A DNA stretch of 64,000 nt from positions 2,356,001 through 2,420,000 of the forward strand of contig CP043652.1 of the NCBI GenBank assembly GCA_014218215.1, given 5' to 3'. The translations under genes and the position numbers were made by a program. Position 1 is the stretch's first letter. Each line of letters begins with the position of its first letter. The notes under the pieces were generated by a model. That model did no database searches and was not told the origin of the DNA. It was given only the letters and a program-made list of their open reading frames with translations. Origin of the DNA: Geodermatophilaceae bacterium NBWT11. Its GTDB lineage: Bacteria > Actinomycetota > Actinomycetes > Mycobacteriales > Geodermatophilaceae. Shown here piece after piece: positions 1 to 7,679 of this stretch.

Positions 1-1
1 C

Positions 2-109
2 GCGCAGGACGCCGTCGGCACCGTGAAGCAGGAGGGCCAGTCGGCCGCCTCGGACGTGCAGGGCCAGGCCCAGCAGTCCCGCGAGGCCGTGCAGGGCTCG
101 CAGGGCTGA
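2..109 (+). CDS. C-terminal end of an Ala/Gln/Ser-rich protein (cut by window edge)
   Basis: Only the last 35 residues and the TGA stop are inside the window. They are hydrophilic, without cysteine or aromatics, and rich in Q, A, S, V and G with a loose repeat (AVG-VKQEGQSAAS, VQGQAQQS, AVQGSQG). This resembles the low-complexity amphipathic tails of actinobacterial DUF3618-type or LEA-like proteins, but the fragment is too short to assign. The frame is supported by a strong hairpin just after the stop. Confidence 0.55.
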   Translation, partial: AQDAVGTVKQEGQSAASDVQGQAQQSREAVQGSQG

Positions 110-123
110 GCGCCCTGTAGGAC

Positions 124-156
124 CGGAGGGCGGGGGTCGAGGACCCCCGCCCTCCG
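124..156. terminator. 15-bp perfect GC hairpin
   Basis: Arms 124-138 and 142-156 are perfectly complementary around a 3-nt loop, 15 nt after the stop of the leftmost gene. There is no T-tract, as is usual for GC-rich actinobacterial terminators. It separates that gene from the GAF-ANTAR gene starting at 250. Confidence 0.75.
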
Positions 157-249
157 TCGCGCGCGGTGCCGGCGACGCTCGTCTACGGTGAGGACGCTTC
201 GCACGGATGCCTCCAGGGACGGGGGTGACCGCGACGGTGGAGGCACCGC

Positions 250-1263
250 ATGACCCGCCCGGCACCCGTCCACGACGGGCTCGCTGAACCGACGGCGTTC
301 GACGACAGCACGATCCTCGGGGCGCTGCACGACCTGCTCGTGGCCGCCGCCCAGGGGGCTCCCGGCGTCCTGAGCTGTGTGCTGACCCTGGTCAGCCCGC
401 AGGGTGAGGTCGCCGTGTCCTCCGCCGACCCGCTCGGCCGGGCCGCCCGGCTCACCGACGACGACCTCGGGGCGGGCCCCGGCCTGCAGTGCGCCCGGGA
501 CGGCGACGTGGTGTTGGTCGGCGACACCGCCGCGCAGGGCCCCTGGGGCGCCGCCGCGGAGCGGTCCGGCGTCCGGTCCAGCTCCTCGTACCCGCTGGCC
601 GTGGACGCCGGCACCCGGGGCGCGGTCACCTTCCTCTGCGCCGAGCCCCGCACCCCGGTCGACCCGGTGCACGCCGCGCACACCGCGGGGCGGGTGGCCG
701 GGCTGCTGACCGCCGCCGCCCGGCTCGCCGAGCACGACGACCAGATCGCCCAGCTCGGCCGGGCGCTGGAGAGCCGGACGGTGATCGGCCAGGCCGCCGG
801 CCTGCTCATGGCCCAGACCCGGTGCCGGTCCGACACCGCCATGGACGCGCTCAAGCGGCAGAGCCAGCACGCCAACCGCAAGGTGCGCGACATCGCCGTG
901 GAGCTCGTGCAGGCCCACGAGGACGCCGTCAGCAGGGCGGTCGCCGCGGCGGCTCCCGCGCCGGCCGAGCTGACGCCGGCGGCCTCCCCGGCGGTGGAGG
1001 CCGTGCCGCCGGCGGAGGCCCAGGACGAGACCGCGCGCACGCCGGCCCGGCCCCGGGAGGCCGCCCGCACGGCGCCCGTCGACCCCGGCGTCCTCGTGCT
1101 GCACCGCGGCGGCCCGCACGCCGGGCGGGTCCGCCGGGTGCCGGCCGAGATGTCCCGACAGGCCCTGGTCTACGAGCGCGACCTGGCCGTCTACCGCCCC
1201 GAGGTGCCGCCCCGGCTCCTGCCCACCCCCGAGGGCCCGGCCCAGGTGTGGGTCTGCACCTGA
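250..1263 (+). CDS. GAF and ANTAR domain regulator with long C-terminal extension
   Basis: Residues about 22-155 form a GAF-like sensor and residues about 165-222 an ANTAR domain (ESRTVIGQAAGLLMAQ, then SQHANRKVRDIAVEL). ANTAR domains bind dual-hairpin RNA and cause antitermination, so a cytoplasmic ligand-controlled RNA regulator is expected. The last ~115 residues are an Ala/Pro-rich linker and a short unrecognised tail (VLVLHRGGPHAGR), which most GAF-ANTAR proteins lack. The start is supported by GGAGG at 239-243, six bases before the ATG, and a TACGGT -10-like hexamer lies at 184-189. Confidence 0.85.
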   Translation: MTRPAPVHDGLAEPTAFDDSTILGALHDLLVAAAQGAPGVLSCVLTLVSPQGEVAVSSADPLGRAARLTDDDLGAGPGLQCARDGDVVLVGDTAAQGPWGAAAERSGVRSSSSYPLAVDAGTRGAVTFLCAEPRTPVDPVHAAHTAGRVAGLLTAAARLAEHDDQIAQLGRALESRTVIGQAAGLLMAQTRCRSDTAMDALKRQSQHANRKVRDIAVELVQAHEDAVSRAVAAAAPAPAELTPAASPAVEAVPPAEAQDETARTPARPREAARTAPVDPGVLVLHRGGPHAGRVRRVPAEMSRQALVYERDLAVYRPEVPPRLLPTPEGPAQVWVCT

Positions 1264-1423
1264 GCGCCCCGACCCCCCGAGTTCCACGCCCCGACTAGCC
1301 TCGACCCCACCCGGCGGGTCCCAGGACCGTCGCCGGGGGCGTCCAGACCCGGCGCCCCACTCCCGCCGTCGACCTCCCGCCGGCGGTACCGGCGTGGGCG
1401 TCGGACGCCTCGAGGAGGACCCC

Positions 1424-2128
1424 GTGGACACCCCAGCAGCAGACCCGACCCGCCGACCGGTGGAGCTGGGCGACGTGCGCCTGGCGGCCGAGTCGATGCA
1501 GTCCCTGCTGCACCGGGTGGCCGACCTCGCCGTCGCCACCGTGCCCGGGGTGGCCGAGGCGTCGGTGACGGTCATGGAGCGCACCCGGGCGCACACCGTG
1601 GCCGGCAGCGGGCTGCTGGCCTACGAGCTGGACGAGGCCCAGTACGGCCTCAACTACGGCCCGTGCCTGTTCGCGGCCACCAGCGGGCAGCCGGTGCTCA
1701 TCCGCGACCTCGCGACCGAGACCCGGTGGCCGGAGTTCTGCCGGCTGGCCTCCCGGCAGGGGGCGGTGAGCACCTGCTCGGTGCCGATCCTGATCGTGCA
1801 CGAGCTGCAGGCCGGGCTGAACGTCTACAGCACCGACCAGCCCCTCGACGAGGAGTCCCGGGCCGCCGCGCTGGACCTCGCCGGCGTCGTCGCGGTGACC
1901 ATCAGCAACATGCACGCCCTCGAGCGGGCGAACCGGACGGTCGGCGAGCTGCAGGAGGCCATCGCCTCCCGGGCGGTCATCGAGCAGGCCAAGGGCGTGC
2001 TCATGGTCCAGCTGGGGCTCTCGGCCGACGAGGCGTTCACGCAGTTGTCCCGGCGGTCGCAGAACACCAACCGCAAGCTCCGGGACATCGCGGTGGAGGT
2101 CGTCGACGGGGTCCTGCGGGGCAGCTGA
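1424..2128 (+). CDS. GAF and ANTAR domain regulator
   Basis: This 234-residue protein has a GAF domain at about 20-150 (GLNYGPCLF, VSTCSVPILI) and a canonical ANTAR domain at about 175-230 (ASRAVIEQAKGVLMVQ, RRSQNTNRKLRDIA). It is predicted to be a cytoplasmic sensor that binds nascent RNA. The GTG start at 1424 is chosen over GTG 1394 because GAGGAGG at 1412-1418 lies just upstream of it. It is closely related to the protein at 19326-20093: both share the LLAYELDEAQY segment, so they are probably paralogues. Confidence 0.88.
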   Translation: MDTPAADPTRRPVELGDVRLAAESMQSLLHRVADLAVATVPGVAEASVTVMERTRAHTVAGSGLLAYELDEAQYGLNYGPCLFAATSGQPVLIRDLATETRWPEFCRLASRQGAVSTCSVPILIVHELQAGLNVYSTDQPLDEESRAAALDLAGVVAVTISNMHALERANRTVGELQEAIASRAVIEQAKGVLMVQLGLSADEAFTQLSRRSQNTNRKLRDIAVEVVDGVLRGS

Positions 2129-2177
2129 CCCCGGTCGCTACCGTCGGTCGCTGCCCCTCCCGACCGAGAACAGGCCC

Positions 2178-2978
2178 GTGCTCCCCCTCGACCTCGTCCC
2201 GGCCGACCTCTCCGGGCTCGCCCTCCTGCTCCTCCTGGTCGCGGCGTTCGCCGCGGGCTGGGTCGACGCCGTGGTGGGCGGCGGTGGGCTGATCCAGCTG
2301 CCGGTCCTGCTCCTGGTCGGCGGGATGAGCCCGCTGCAGGCGCTGGGCACCAACAAGCTGGCGTCGGTCTTCGGCACGCTGACCAGCGCCACCACCTACT
2401 TCCGGCGGGCCCGACCGGCGGTGCGGACGGCGCTGCCGATGGCCGCCGGGGCGTTCGTGCTGGCCCTCGCCGGCGCCTCGGTCGCCTCCCGGCTGCCCGC
2501 CGAGGTGATCAAGCCGGTCATCGTGCTGGCCCTCGTCGCGGTCGCGGTGGTCACCGCGGCGCGGCCCTCCCTCGGTGACCTGGCCCGGACCCGGCGGGCC
2601 GCCGGCAGCCACTACCTGCTGGCGATGGTGCTGGCCGTCGTCATCGGCTTCTACGACGGCGTGCTGGGCCCGGGCACCGGCACCTTCCTGGTCATCGGCC
2701 TCATCGCCCTGCTGGGCTACGACTTCCTGCACGCCAGCGCGACCGCGAAGATCGTCAACGCCGCGACCAACCTGGGTGCGCTGGCCTTCTTCCTGCCCAC
2801 CGGCGCGGTGCTCGTCGGGCTCGGCGTCGTCCTCGGGCTGGCCAACGTGGCCGGCGCCTACCTGGGCTCACGGATGGCCATCGCGAAGGGCAACCGGTTC
2901 ATCCGGGTCGTGTTCCTCGTCGTCGCCACCGCGCTGATCGTGCGGCTGGGCGTCGACGTCGTCCGCGACCTGGCCTGA
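2178..2978 (+). CDS. TSUP (TauE/SafE) family membrane transporter
   Basis: This 266-residue protein has about eight hydrophobic segments and the TSUP hallmarks: an early AAFAAGWVDAVVGGGG-type glycine motif, then ALGTNKLASVFGTLTS, and in the second half FYDGVLGPGTG with ATAKIVNAATN. The family moves sulfur-containing or small organic anions (sulfite, sulfonates, sulfoacetate) across the membrane; the substrate here cannot be told from sequence. It starts with GTG. A TACCGT -10-like hexamer at 2139-2144 precedes it, so it may be transcribed separately from the GAF-ANTAR gene upstream. Confidence 0.9.
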   Translation: MLPLDLVPADLSGLALLLLLVAAFAAGWVDAVVGGGGLIQLPVLLLVGGMSPLQALGTNKLASVFGTLTSATTYFRRARPAVRTALPMAAGAFVLALAGASVASRLPAEVIKPVIVLALVAVAVVTAARPSLGDLARTRRAAGSHYLLAMVLAVVIGFYDGVLGPGTGTFLVIGLIALLGYDFLHASATAKIVNAATNLGALAFFLPTGAVLVGLGVVLGLANVAGAYLGSRMAIAKGNRFIRVVFLVVATALIVRLGVDVVRDLA

Positions 2979-2983
2979 CGGGG

Positions 2984-3415
2984 TCAGCCGGCGTACGGGG
3001 CGACGACGTCGAGCACCCACGTCACGCCGAAGCGGTCGGTGACCATGCCGTACAGCGGGGAGAACCCGGCCGGGCCGAGAGCCGCGCGTACGGTGCCGCC
3101 CTCGGCCAGCCCCTCGAAGAACCGGGTGACCTCCGCGGCGTCGTCTCCACGGACGGACACGTAGACGGCGTCGGTGCCCTGGTCGTAGGCCCTGCCCGGG
3201 GGCACGTCGAAGGCCATGACCGAGAACCCGGCGGGGGACTGCACGCCGCCCCACTTCAGCTGGTCGGCGGCCGCGCCGTCGGCGGTGTCCCGCTCGTCGC
3301 CGCCCTGGGCGAAGGTGAAGGCCTGGACCTCTCCGCCGAACACCGCGGCGTACAGGTCGAGCGCCGCGCGGGCCTGACCGCGGAAGTTCAGGTGGGTGGT
3401 GGTGGTGACGGCCAT
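2984..3415 (-). CDS. PhnB-like VOC (glyoxalase fold) protein
   Basis: This 143-residue protein has the YjdN/PhnB arrangement: HLNFRGQARAALDLYAAVFGGE near the N-terminus and FGVTWVLD at the C-terminus. Members are glyoxalase/bleomycin-resistance-fold proteins, often annotated as 3-demethylubiquinone 3-methyltransferase-like, with unproven activity. The ATG at 3415 has a GAGGAG ribosome site just upstream. It is divergent from the WYL regulator at 3518 across ~100 bp, which suggests control by that regulator. Confidence 0.87.
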   Translation of the reverse strand: MAVTTTTHLNFRGQARAALDLYAAVFGGEVQAFTFAQGGDERDTADGAAADQLKWGGVQSPAGFSVMAFDVPPGRAYDQGTDAVYVSVRGDDAAEVTRFFEGLAEGGTVRAALGPAGFSPLYGMVTDRFGVTWVLDVVAPYAG

Positions 3416-3517
3416 GTCGCTCTCCTCGGGTCTGCCGGCGCTCACCGCCGGCGATGGACCCACTGTGTCGGGGGTGGCGGACAGGTACGGTCCTCTACTC
3501 CAGGCATCCTGGCGGGC

Positions 3518-4480
3518 ATGACCGGGACGTCGGCGCGACTGCTCACCCTGCTGTCCCTGCTGCAGGCGCGTCGCGACTGGCCCGGCGCCATCCTGGCCGC
3601 CCGGCTCGACGTCACGCCGCGGACGGTGCGCCGCGACGTCGACCGGCTGCGCGCGCTGGGCTACCCGGTGCAGGCGTTCAAGGGCCCGGACGGCGGCTAC
3701 CGCCTGGACGCGGGCGCCGAGCTGCCGCCACTGCTCTTCGACGACGACCAGGCCGTCGCGCTCGCCGTCGCCCTGCAGCTGGCCGCGGTCAGCGGTGCCG
3801 GCATCGAGGAGGCGGCGGCCCGGGCGCTGACCACGGTGCGCCAGGTGCTCCCCGCCCGGCTGCGGCACCGGGTCGACGCGGTGCAGGTCACCGCCGTCCC
3901 GCACGGTCGGGACGCCGACGTCGACCCGGCCGTGCTGGTCGCGCTGACCTCCGCCGTCCGGGCGCGCGAGGTGCTGCGGATGGACCACGCGACCCCCGGC
4001 GCGCCCGAGGAGTGGGCGCCGCCGCGGCGGGTCGAGCCGCACCACCTGGTCACCCGGGCCGGCCGCTGGTACCTGGTCGCCTGGGACCTCGACCGCGCCG
4101 ACTGGCGCGTCTTCCGGGCCGACCGGATCACCCCGCGCACCCCCACCGGCCCGCGCTTCGTGCCCCGCGAGCTGCCCGGCGGGGACGTCGCCGGGTTCGT
4201 CGCCGCCCGGTTCAAGGGCTCGACCGGAGCCGACCAGTGGCCGTGCCGGGGCGTGGTCGAGCTGGCGGTGCCGGCCGCCGAGGTCGCCCCGTTCGTCGGG
4301 GACGGCGTCGTCGAGGCGATCGCCGCGGACCGCTGCCGGCTCACCCTGGGCGCCTGGTCCTGGAACGGGCTGGCGGCGTCCATCGGGCGGTTCGACGCCG
4401 ACGTCACGGTGCTCGGCCCGCCGGAGCTGGCGGCCGCCTTCCGGGTGCTGGCGGCCCGGTACGCGGTGGCCGGCGGCTGA
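3518..4480 (+). CDS. YafY-type transcriptional regulator (HTH plus WYL)
   Basis: This 320-residue protein carries an N-terminal winged helix at about 1-60 (LLSLLQARRDWPGAILAARLDVTPRTVRRDVDRL is the DeoR-like HTH region) and a WYL domain at about 140-215 (RWYLVAWDL, DWRVFRADRI). WYL domains sense small ligands or nucleic acids. It probably regulates the divergent VOC gene and itself. The ATG at 3518 starts right at the HTH; a TACGGT hexamer at 3486-3491 is a plausible -10. Confidence 0.9.
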   Translation: MTGTSARLLTLLSLLQARRDWPGAILAARLDVTPRTVRRDVDRLRALGYPVQAFKGPDGGYRLDAGAELPPLLFDDDQAVALAVALQLAAVSGAGIEEAAARALTTVRQVLPARLRHRVDAVQVTAVPHGRDADVDPAVLVALTSAVRAREVLRMDHATPGAPEEWAPPRRVEPHHLVTRAGRWYLVAWDLDRADWRVFRADRITPRTPTGPRFVPRELPGGDVAGFVAARFKGSTGADQWPCRGVVELAVPAAEVAPFVGDGVVEAIAADRCRLTLGAWSWNGLAASIGRFDADVTVLGPPELAAAFRVLAARYAVAGG

Positions 4481-4486
4481 GTGCGG

Positions 4487-5608
4487 TCAGCGGCGCAGCG
4501 CCCGGCCCACGTTGGCGAACAGCGTCCGGCGCCCGGACGGCGGCAGCGCGGCCGCGACGCGGGCCATGCTCGCCGCGACCGCGGCGGGGGAGGACCCCAC
4601 GTCCAGGTAGGCCGCCCACGCCCGGGGCGGCAGGGTGAAGAAGGCCCGGAAGAACGCGTCGGTCTGCGCCTCGTCCAGGCCGACCAGCACGTCGCGGCCC
4701 AGCCCCAGCAGCGCCAGGGTGGCCCGGCGGCGTCGCGACCGGACCAGCGCCCGCAGCTCGGCGGCCCCGGCCCCGCGGAGCACCGCGTCGGCGACCACCG
4801 GTCCCAGCCGCAGCGACGTGGCCACGCTGTAGCCGGTGGCCGGGTGCACCAGCCCGGCTGCGGCACCCACCGGGACCCCGCCGGTGCGAGCGGCCGGGGC
4901 GTCCAGCGGGATGGCCACCTTCTCGGGCTCGCCGACCGTGCGCAGGTCGTGCGCGGCGAGGAACACGTGCAGCCGGTCGCGCAGCTCGGGCAGCGGCACC
5001 GGGGGGCGGGCGGCCAGCGAGGTGGCCTCGAGCAGGGTGCTGCCGTCGTCCAGGCCCATGCCGTAGAGGAAGGCGACCGGCTGCGGGTCCGACGGGTCGC
5101 GCAGCGCGGCCCAGTCCATCAGCAGCGCGCTGCCGGCGGGGACGACGTCCTCGACCGGGCCGGTGACCCGCTCGCCCCAGGCCCGCTGCTGGGCGGTGCC
5201 CGGTCCGCTGCCACGGGCGTCGACCACGACGGCGCCGGTGAGCGCGGTGCCGTCGGTCAGCACGACGCTCCGGTCGTGCACCTCCGCCACCGACCCGGTG
5301 CGGGTCTCGCCGCCGGCGCGCACCCGGTCCAGGAACGCCGCGTGCACCGCCGCGTTGTCCAGCCGGGCGTAGGGCCGGCCCAGGTCGTGGTCGCCGGCGC
5401 CGGTGCGCACCAGGGTCGTCGGGTAGACCGTCCCGGCGACGGTCAGCTCGTCGGCCCACAGCCCGTAGGTGTGCGTCCAGGGCCGCAGCGCCGGGGCGAC
5501 GACGACCGTGGACAGCCCGCGGGCCACGCAGGCCGCGGCGACCGCGAGCCCGGCCGGCCCGGCGCCGGCGACGACGACGTCCCAGCGGTCGCGTCCGGGC
5601 GGGGCCAT
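4487..5608 (-). CDS. Lycopene beta-cyclase (FAD/NAD-binding, CrtL/CrtY type)
   Basis: This 373-residue protein has an N-terminal dinucleotide fold (VVVAGAGPAGLAVAAAC), the family signature YGLW about 50 residues in, and an FLYGMGLDDGSTLLEATSL segment corresponding to the cyclase FLEET region. It would cyclise lycopene to beta-carotene at the membrane. No other carotenoid gene (crtE, crtB, crtI) is in the window, so it is an isolated pathway gene. It is convergent with the WYL gene (6-bp gap) and downstream of the MerR gene on the same strand. Confidence 0.85.
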   Translation of the reverse strand: MAPPGRDRWDVVVAGAGPAGLAVAAACVARGLSTVVVAPALRPWTHTYGLWADELTVAGTVYPTTLVRTGAGDHDLGRPYARLDNAAVHAAFLDRVRAGGETRTGSVAEVHDRSVVLTDGTALTGAVVVDARGSGPGTAQQRAWGERVTGPVEDVVPAGSALLMDWAALRDPSDPQPVAFLYGMGLDDGSTLLEATSLAARPPVPLPELRDRLHVFLAAHDLRTVGEPEKVAIPLDAPAARTGGVPVGAAAGLVHPATGYSVATSLRLGPVVADAVLRGAGAAELRALVRSRRRRATLALLGLGRDVLVGLDEAQTDAFFRAFFTLPPRAWAAYLDVGSSPAAVAASMARVAAALPPSGRRTLFANVGRALRR

Positions 5609-5637
5609 GCCGACCAGCCAACCAGGTGTGCGCGGGG

Positions 5638-6045
5638 TCAGTCGGGCAGCCGGGCCTGCAGGTCGGCCGCGAAGCCCTCGGCGACCGCGAGCTGCTCGCG
5701 CAGCGCGGTGACCCGGGTGTCGGCGGCGGCGTGGAACATCCGCAGCCGGTCCTCCAGGGCCGGGCGGGTGGCGTCGTCGGCGGTGCTGAGTTGGTGCAGC
5801 ACGTCGAGCAGGGCGGCCATGTCCTCGAGGCTGAAGCCCAGCGGCTTCATCCGCTTGACCACCTCGAGCCGGGCGACGTCCTCGGCGCTGTAGAGCCGGA
5901 ACCCGCCCTCGGTCCGGGTGGTCGGTACGACGAGGCCGTTCTCCTCGTAGAAGCGGATGGTGCGCAGGCTGAGCCCGGTCTGCTCGGCCACCTGGCCGAT
6001 CTGCACCAGCTCGCCCCGGGCGACCGGGGTCACCCCGTCGACCAT
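5638..6045 (-). CDS. MerR family transcriptional regulator
   Basis: This 135-residue protein has the MerR HTH at about 14-80 (QIGQVAEQTGLSLRTIRFYEENGLV, then FRLYSAEDVARLEV) and a C-terminal helix for dimerisation. There are no conserved cysteine ligands, so metal sensing is unlikely. Its ATG overlaps the TGA of the SulP transporter by one base (TGATG), so it is translationally coupled to that gene and probably regulates it. The palindrome at 7646-7659 upstream of the transporter is a candidate target. Confidence 0.9.
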   Translation of the reverse strand: MVDGVTPVARGELVQIGQVAEQTGLSLRTIRFYEENGLVVPTTRTEGGFRLYSAEDVARLEVVKRMKPLGFSLEDMAALLDVLHQLSTADDATRPALEDRLRMFHAAADTRVTALREQLAVAEGFAADLQARLPD

Positions 6046-7520
6046 CAGTGGCCGCCGGTGAGCTGGCCGCTGTGCCGCGCGTAGCGGGTGGCCGAGTGCC
6101 CGGCCAGGCCGACGACCTCGACGGTCTTCCTGCGCAGCTCGTACTTGTGGGTGATCGCGTCCAGCGCGGCGACGGTCGAGGCGTCCCAGACGTGGGCGCC
6201 GGAGAGGTCCACGACCACGTGGTCGGGGTCCCCGGCGTAGTCGAACCGGGTGTACAGCTCGTTGCTGGAGGCGAAGAACAGCGCCCCGGTGACGGTGTAG
6301 ACGCGGGTGTCGCCGTCGGTGGTGGCGGTGACGTCGACGAGGTGGGCGACCCGGCGGGCGAAGAGCACGCAGGCGACGAGCACGCCGACGCCGACGCCGA
6401 TCGCGAGGTTGTGGGTGACCAGGGTGGTCGCGACGGTCGAGAGCATCACGACCGTCTCGCTGCGCGGCATCGTGTGGATGGTCCGCAGCGAGTGCCAGTC
6501 GAAGGTCGCGATCGACACGAAGACCATCACCGCGACGAGTGCGGCCATCGGGATGACCGCCACGACCGGCCCGAGGACGACGACGAGGACCAGCAGCAGC
6601 GCGCCGGCCAGGAAGGTCGAGAGCCGGGTGCGGGCCCCGGACTTCACGTTGATCATGGTCTGGCCGATCATCGCGCAGCCGCCCATGCCGCCGAAGAAGC
6701 CCGAGGCGATGTTGGCGACGCCCTGGCCCCAGGACTCGCGGGTCTTGTCCGAGCCTGTGTCGGTGAGGTCGTCGACCAGCTTGGCCGTCATCAGCGACTC
6801 CATCAGCCCGACGAAGGCCACGCCGAGGGCGTACGGCGCGATGATCGTCAGCGTCTCCAGCGTGAACGGCACCAGCGGGACGCCGAAGAACGGGATGCTG
6901 TCGGGCAGTGCGCCCTGGTCGCCCACCGTGGGCACCAGGATGCCGGCGGCCACGGTGAGCCCGGTCAGCACGACGATCGAGACCAGCGGGGCGGGCACGG
7001 CCTTGGTGAACCGGGGCAGCCCGAAGATGATCAGCAGGCCGGCGGCGACCATCGGGTAGACCAGCCACGGCACGTCGATGAGGTACGGCACCTGGGCGCT
7101 GAAGATGAGGATCGCCAGGGCGTTGACGAAGCCGACCATGACGCTGCGCGGGATGAACCGCATGAGCTTCGCGATGCCGCCGGCGGCCAGCAGCACCTGG
7201 AACACCCCGCCCAGGATCACGGCGGCGAAGAGGTACTCCACCCCGTGCTCCCGGGCCAGCGGGGCGACGACCAGCGCGATCGCGCCGGTGGCCGCGGTGA
7301 TCATCGCCGGGCGGCCGCCGGTGAAGGCGATGACCACGGCCATCACGAACGAGGAGTAGAGCCCGACGCGGGGGTCGACGCCGGCCAGGATGGAGAAGCT
7401 GATCGCCTCGGGGATCAGCGCCAGGGCCACGACGAGGCCGGCGAGCACCTCGGTCTTGGCCACCTTCGGGTCCAGCCAGGCGGGTCGGGTCAGGCGGGGT
7501 GGGGTCAGGGTGGAGGTCAT
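6045..7520 (-). CDS. SulP/SLC26 family anion transporter with STAS domain
   Basis: This 491-residue integral membrane protein carries the SulP signature near the N-terminus (ALIPEAISFSILAGVDPRVGLY), about ten to twelve membrane segments, and a cytoplasmic C-terminal STAS domain from about residue 385 (VYTVTGALFFASSNEL, HVVVDLSGAHVWDAS). The family transports sulfate, bicarbonate or dicarboxylates. No carbonic anhydrase or sulfate-assimilation gene is adjacent, so the substrate is open. It forms a two-gene operon with the MerR gene. The ATG at 7520 is chosen because the SulP fold begins shortly after it. Confidence 0.92.
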   Translation of the reverse strand: MTSTLTPPRLTRPAWLDPKVAKTEVLAGLVVALALIPEAISFSILAGVDPRVGLYSSFVMAVVIAFTGGRPAMITAATGAIALVVAPLAREHGVEYLFAAVILGGVFQVLLAAGGIAKLMRFIPRSVMVGFVNALAILIFSAQVPYLIDVPWLVYPMVAAGLLIIFGLPRFTKAVPAPLVSIVVLTGLTVAAGILVPTVGDQGALPDSIPFFGVPLVPFTLETLTIIAPYALGVAFVGLMESLMTAKLVDDLTDTGSDKTRESWGQGVANIASGFFGGMGGCAMIGQTMINVKSGARTRLSTFLAGALLLVLVVVLGPVVAVIPMAALVAVMVFVSIATFDWHSLRTIHTMPRSETVVMLSTVATTLVTHNLAIGVGVGVLVACVLFARRVAHLVDVTATTDGDTRVYTVTGALFFASSNELYTRFDYAGDPDHVVVDLSGAHVWDASTVAALDAITHKYELRRKTVEVVGLAGHSATRYARHSGQLTGGH

Positions 7521-7645
7521 GGTCCCGTTCCGGGTCGGGTGCCCGCGGGCGCCGTGGGTCGGCAGCTCCGTGCGGGCGTGGCGGGGGAGGAGGCTCGTGG
7601 TCGAGCCGGGCGACGGGGTGTCGCCATCCGCTGCACCTGACTCAA

Positions 7646-7659
7646 CCCTCACGTGAGGG
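7646..7659. promoter_or_regulatory. 14-bp perfect palindrome upstream of sulP-merR
   Basis: CCCTCACGTGAGGG is a perfect palindrome 126 bp before the SulP start. On the minus strand it lies between TGGACA (7668-7663) and TTGAGT (7645-7640), spaced 17 bp, which could be -35 and -10 elements. MerR proteins bind such palindromes inside promoter spacers, although their spacers are usually 19-20 bp. The location suggests autoregulation by the downstream MerR protein. Confidence 0.5.
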
Positions 7660-7679
7660 GAATGTCCACGTGCGTCGGG

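Noticed and set aside
4487-5608. Carotenoid biosynthesis cluster
   Set aside because: Only a lycopene cyclase is present; crtE, crtB and crtI are not in the window.
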